Assembly (NCBI GenBank): GCA_035532935.1
Contig: DATKQE010000109.1
Coordinates: 35,398 to 99,397 of the forward strand
DNA: 64,000 bases
Origin: DATJLY01 sp035532935
GTDB taxonomy: Bacteria; Pseudomonadota; Alphaproteobacteria; ATCC43930; CGMCC-115725
Direction: 5' to 3'
The notes under the pieces are model-generated. The model was not told where the DNA came from. It saw only the letters and a list, made by a program, of their open reading frames with translations, and did not search any database. This document shows, piece by piece, positions 63,033-64,000 of this stretch; the stretch's first letter is position 1; every line of letters starts with the position of its first letter. Made by a program: the position numbers and the translations under genes.

Positions 63033-64000
63033 TCACGCCGCCTTCATCATGCTGCGCAGCACGTAGGGCAGAATGCCGCCGTGGCGGAAATATTCGAGTT
63101 CGTCCACCGTGTCGATGCGGCACAGAAGGGCGATGGTCTCGACCTTGCCGTCGGCGCGGTGGATGCGGCACGGAAGGTCCATGCGCGGCTTCAGGCCCTG
63201 GGCGATGCCGGTGATGTCGAAGCGCTCGCTGCCGTCGAGCTTGAGGCTCTGCCGGCTCATGCCGTCCTTGAACTGGAGCGGCAGCACGCCCATGCCGACC
63301 AGGTTCGAGCGGTGGATGCGCTCGAAGCTCTCGACGATGACCGCGCGCACGCCCAGGAGCTTGGTGCCCTTGGCCGCCCAGTCGCGCGACGACCCGGTGC
63401 CGTATTCCTTGCCGGCGATGATCACGAGCGGCACGCCCTCGCGCTGGTAGGCCATGGCCGCGTCGTAGATTGGCATTTGCTTGCCGTCGGGGATGTGCTT
63501 GGTCATGCCGCCCTCGACGCCCGGCACCATTTCGTTGCGGATGCGGATATTGGCGAAGGTGCCGCGCATCATCACCTGGTGATGGCCGCGCCGCGCGCCG
63601 TAGGAGTTGAACTCCGCCGGCCGGACCTGGTGCTCGAGCAGGTATTCGCCCGCCGGCGAATCGCGGCTGATCGACCCCGCGGGCGAGATGTGGTCGGTGG
63701 TGATGCTGTCGCCGAGGATGGCGAGTTCGCGCGCCAGCGAAATGTCCGTTAGCGGCGCCGGCTCCTTGGGCATGTCGTCGAAATAGGGCGGATTGGCGAG
63801 ATAGGTAGAGCCGGGATTCCACGAGAAGGTCAATCCGCTCAGGAGCTGGACCTTCTTCCACTCCTCCGGTCCCTCGAACACATTGGCATAGCGCGCGCGG
63901 AACATCGGCGCATCGACCGACTGGCGGATCGTCGCCGCGATCTCCTGGTTCGACGGCCAGAGGTCGCGGAGATAGACCGGCTTGCCGTCGCCGTCGGTGG
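63033..64000 (-). CDS. acnA: Aconitate hydratase A, C-terminal part
   Basis: Last 322 codons of a monofunctional aconitase reading leftward; the start is beyond 64000. The visible region contains PVYLRDLWPSNQEI, SWNPGSTYLANPPYFDDM, and in the swivel domain GDSITTDHISPAGSISRDSP, RGHHQVMMRGTFANIRIRN, GKEYGTGSSRDWAAKGTKLL and SFERIHRSNLVGMGVLPLQF, which carry active-site residues of the C-terminal domain. It interconverts citrate and isocitrate in the TCA cycle. The iron-sulfur cysteines are in the missing part. Confidence 0.96.
   Translation of the reverse strand, partial: TDGDGKPVYLRDLWPSNQEIAATIRQSVDAPMFRARYANVFEGPEEWKKVQLLSGLTFSWNPGSTYLANPPYFDDMPKEPAPLTDISLARELAILGDSITTDHISPAGSISRDSPAGEYLLEHQVRPAEFNSYGARRGHHQVMMRGTFANIRIRNEMVPGVEGGMTKHIPDGKQMPIYDAAMAYQREGVPLVIIAGKEYGTGSSRDWAAKGTKLLGVRAVIVESFERIHRSNLVGMGVLPLQFKDGMSRQSLKLDGSERFDITGIAQGLKPRMDLPCRIHRADGKVETIALLCRIDTVDELEYFRHGGILPYVLRSMMKAA

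Overview
This window is a high-G+C, densely coded bacterial chromosome segment. The housekeeping gene families and their order (thrB-rnhA-peroxiredoxin, yqgE/algH, acnA, htpG, SUV3-like helicase next to an Hsp15-type S4 protein) suggest a free-living alphaproteobacterium of the Rhodospirillales/Hyphomicrobiales type. This is inference from family recognition; no rRNA or tRNA is present to confirm it. Many solute-binding proteins, CoA-ester enzymes and amide, hydantoin and ring-hydroxylating enzymes point to a soil or water heterotroph living on diverse organic acids, amides and aromatics.

Layout. 1-6.5 kb (minus): a ribose/xylose-type ABC transporter (two permeases, double ATPase, periplasmic binding protein) in one run with an amidase and an NMT1-type binding protein. 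6.7-11.4 kb: an F420-reductase-like oxidoreductase, a small ABM-domain protein, an enamidase-like cyclic amidohydrolase, an ornithine-cyclodeaminase-family protein and an MFS carrier. 11.4-20.2 kb (minus): a CoA-ester operon with quinone oxidoreductase, CaiB-type CoA-transferase, two 3-hydroxyacyl-CoA dehydrogenase-type genes that look like the two halves of a PaaH-type enzyme, acyl-CoA dehydrogenase, enoyl-CoA hydratase, acyl-CoA ligase and a CCG-type Fe-S protein. 20.6-24.7 kb: two related orphan binding proteins around a ThDP-dependent enzyme. 25.2-27.7 kb: the exonuclease and ATP-dependent ligase of the ligase-associated repair cluster, without the helicase partner and with only a scrap of the metallophosphoesterase nearby. 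27.7-31.8 kb: a polyamine-type ABC transporter that lacks one permease, then a haloacetate-dehalogenase-like hydrolase. 31.8-37.9 kb: conserved chromosomal genes. 38-44.8 kb: hydantoinase/oxoprolinase subunits, an NMT1-like protein and a Rieske ring-hydroxylating dioxygenase. 44.9-49.2 kb: patatin, MFS, a beta-hydroxyacid dehydrogenase, a lactonase-like MBL enzyme and a small graveyard of broken genes. 49.2-59.4 kb: S4 protein, SUV3-like helicase, a Sel1-like membrane protein, two binding proteins, DctA and HtpG. 59.45-61.83 kb: an A/T-richer island with a DNA methyltransferase and an HNH endonuclease. 61.8-64 kb: DUF1223 and NIPSNAP proteins and the C-terminal part of aconitase.

The most notable part is the compact restriction-modification island between two convergent core genes. 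Both of its genes are broken by a single-base indel in a C-run, a 26-bp perfect palindrome lies just after the first run, and a 10-bp inverted repeat sits at the two composition boundaries. The second most notable part is the rearranged repair cluster: relics of pdeM and of a MazE-type antitoxin on one side, and a junction on the other side where both the helicase gene and potC are absent.
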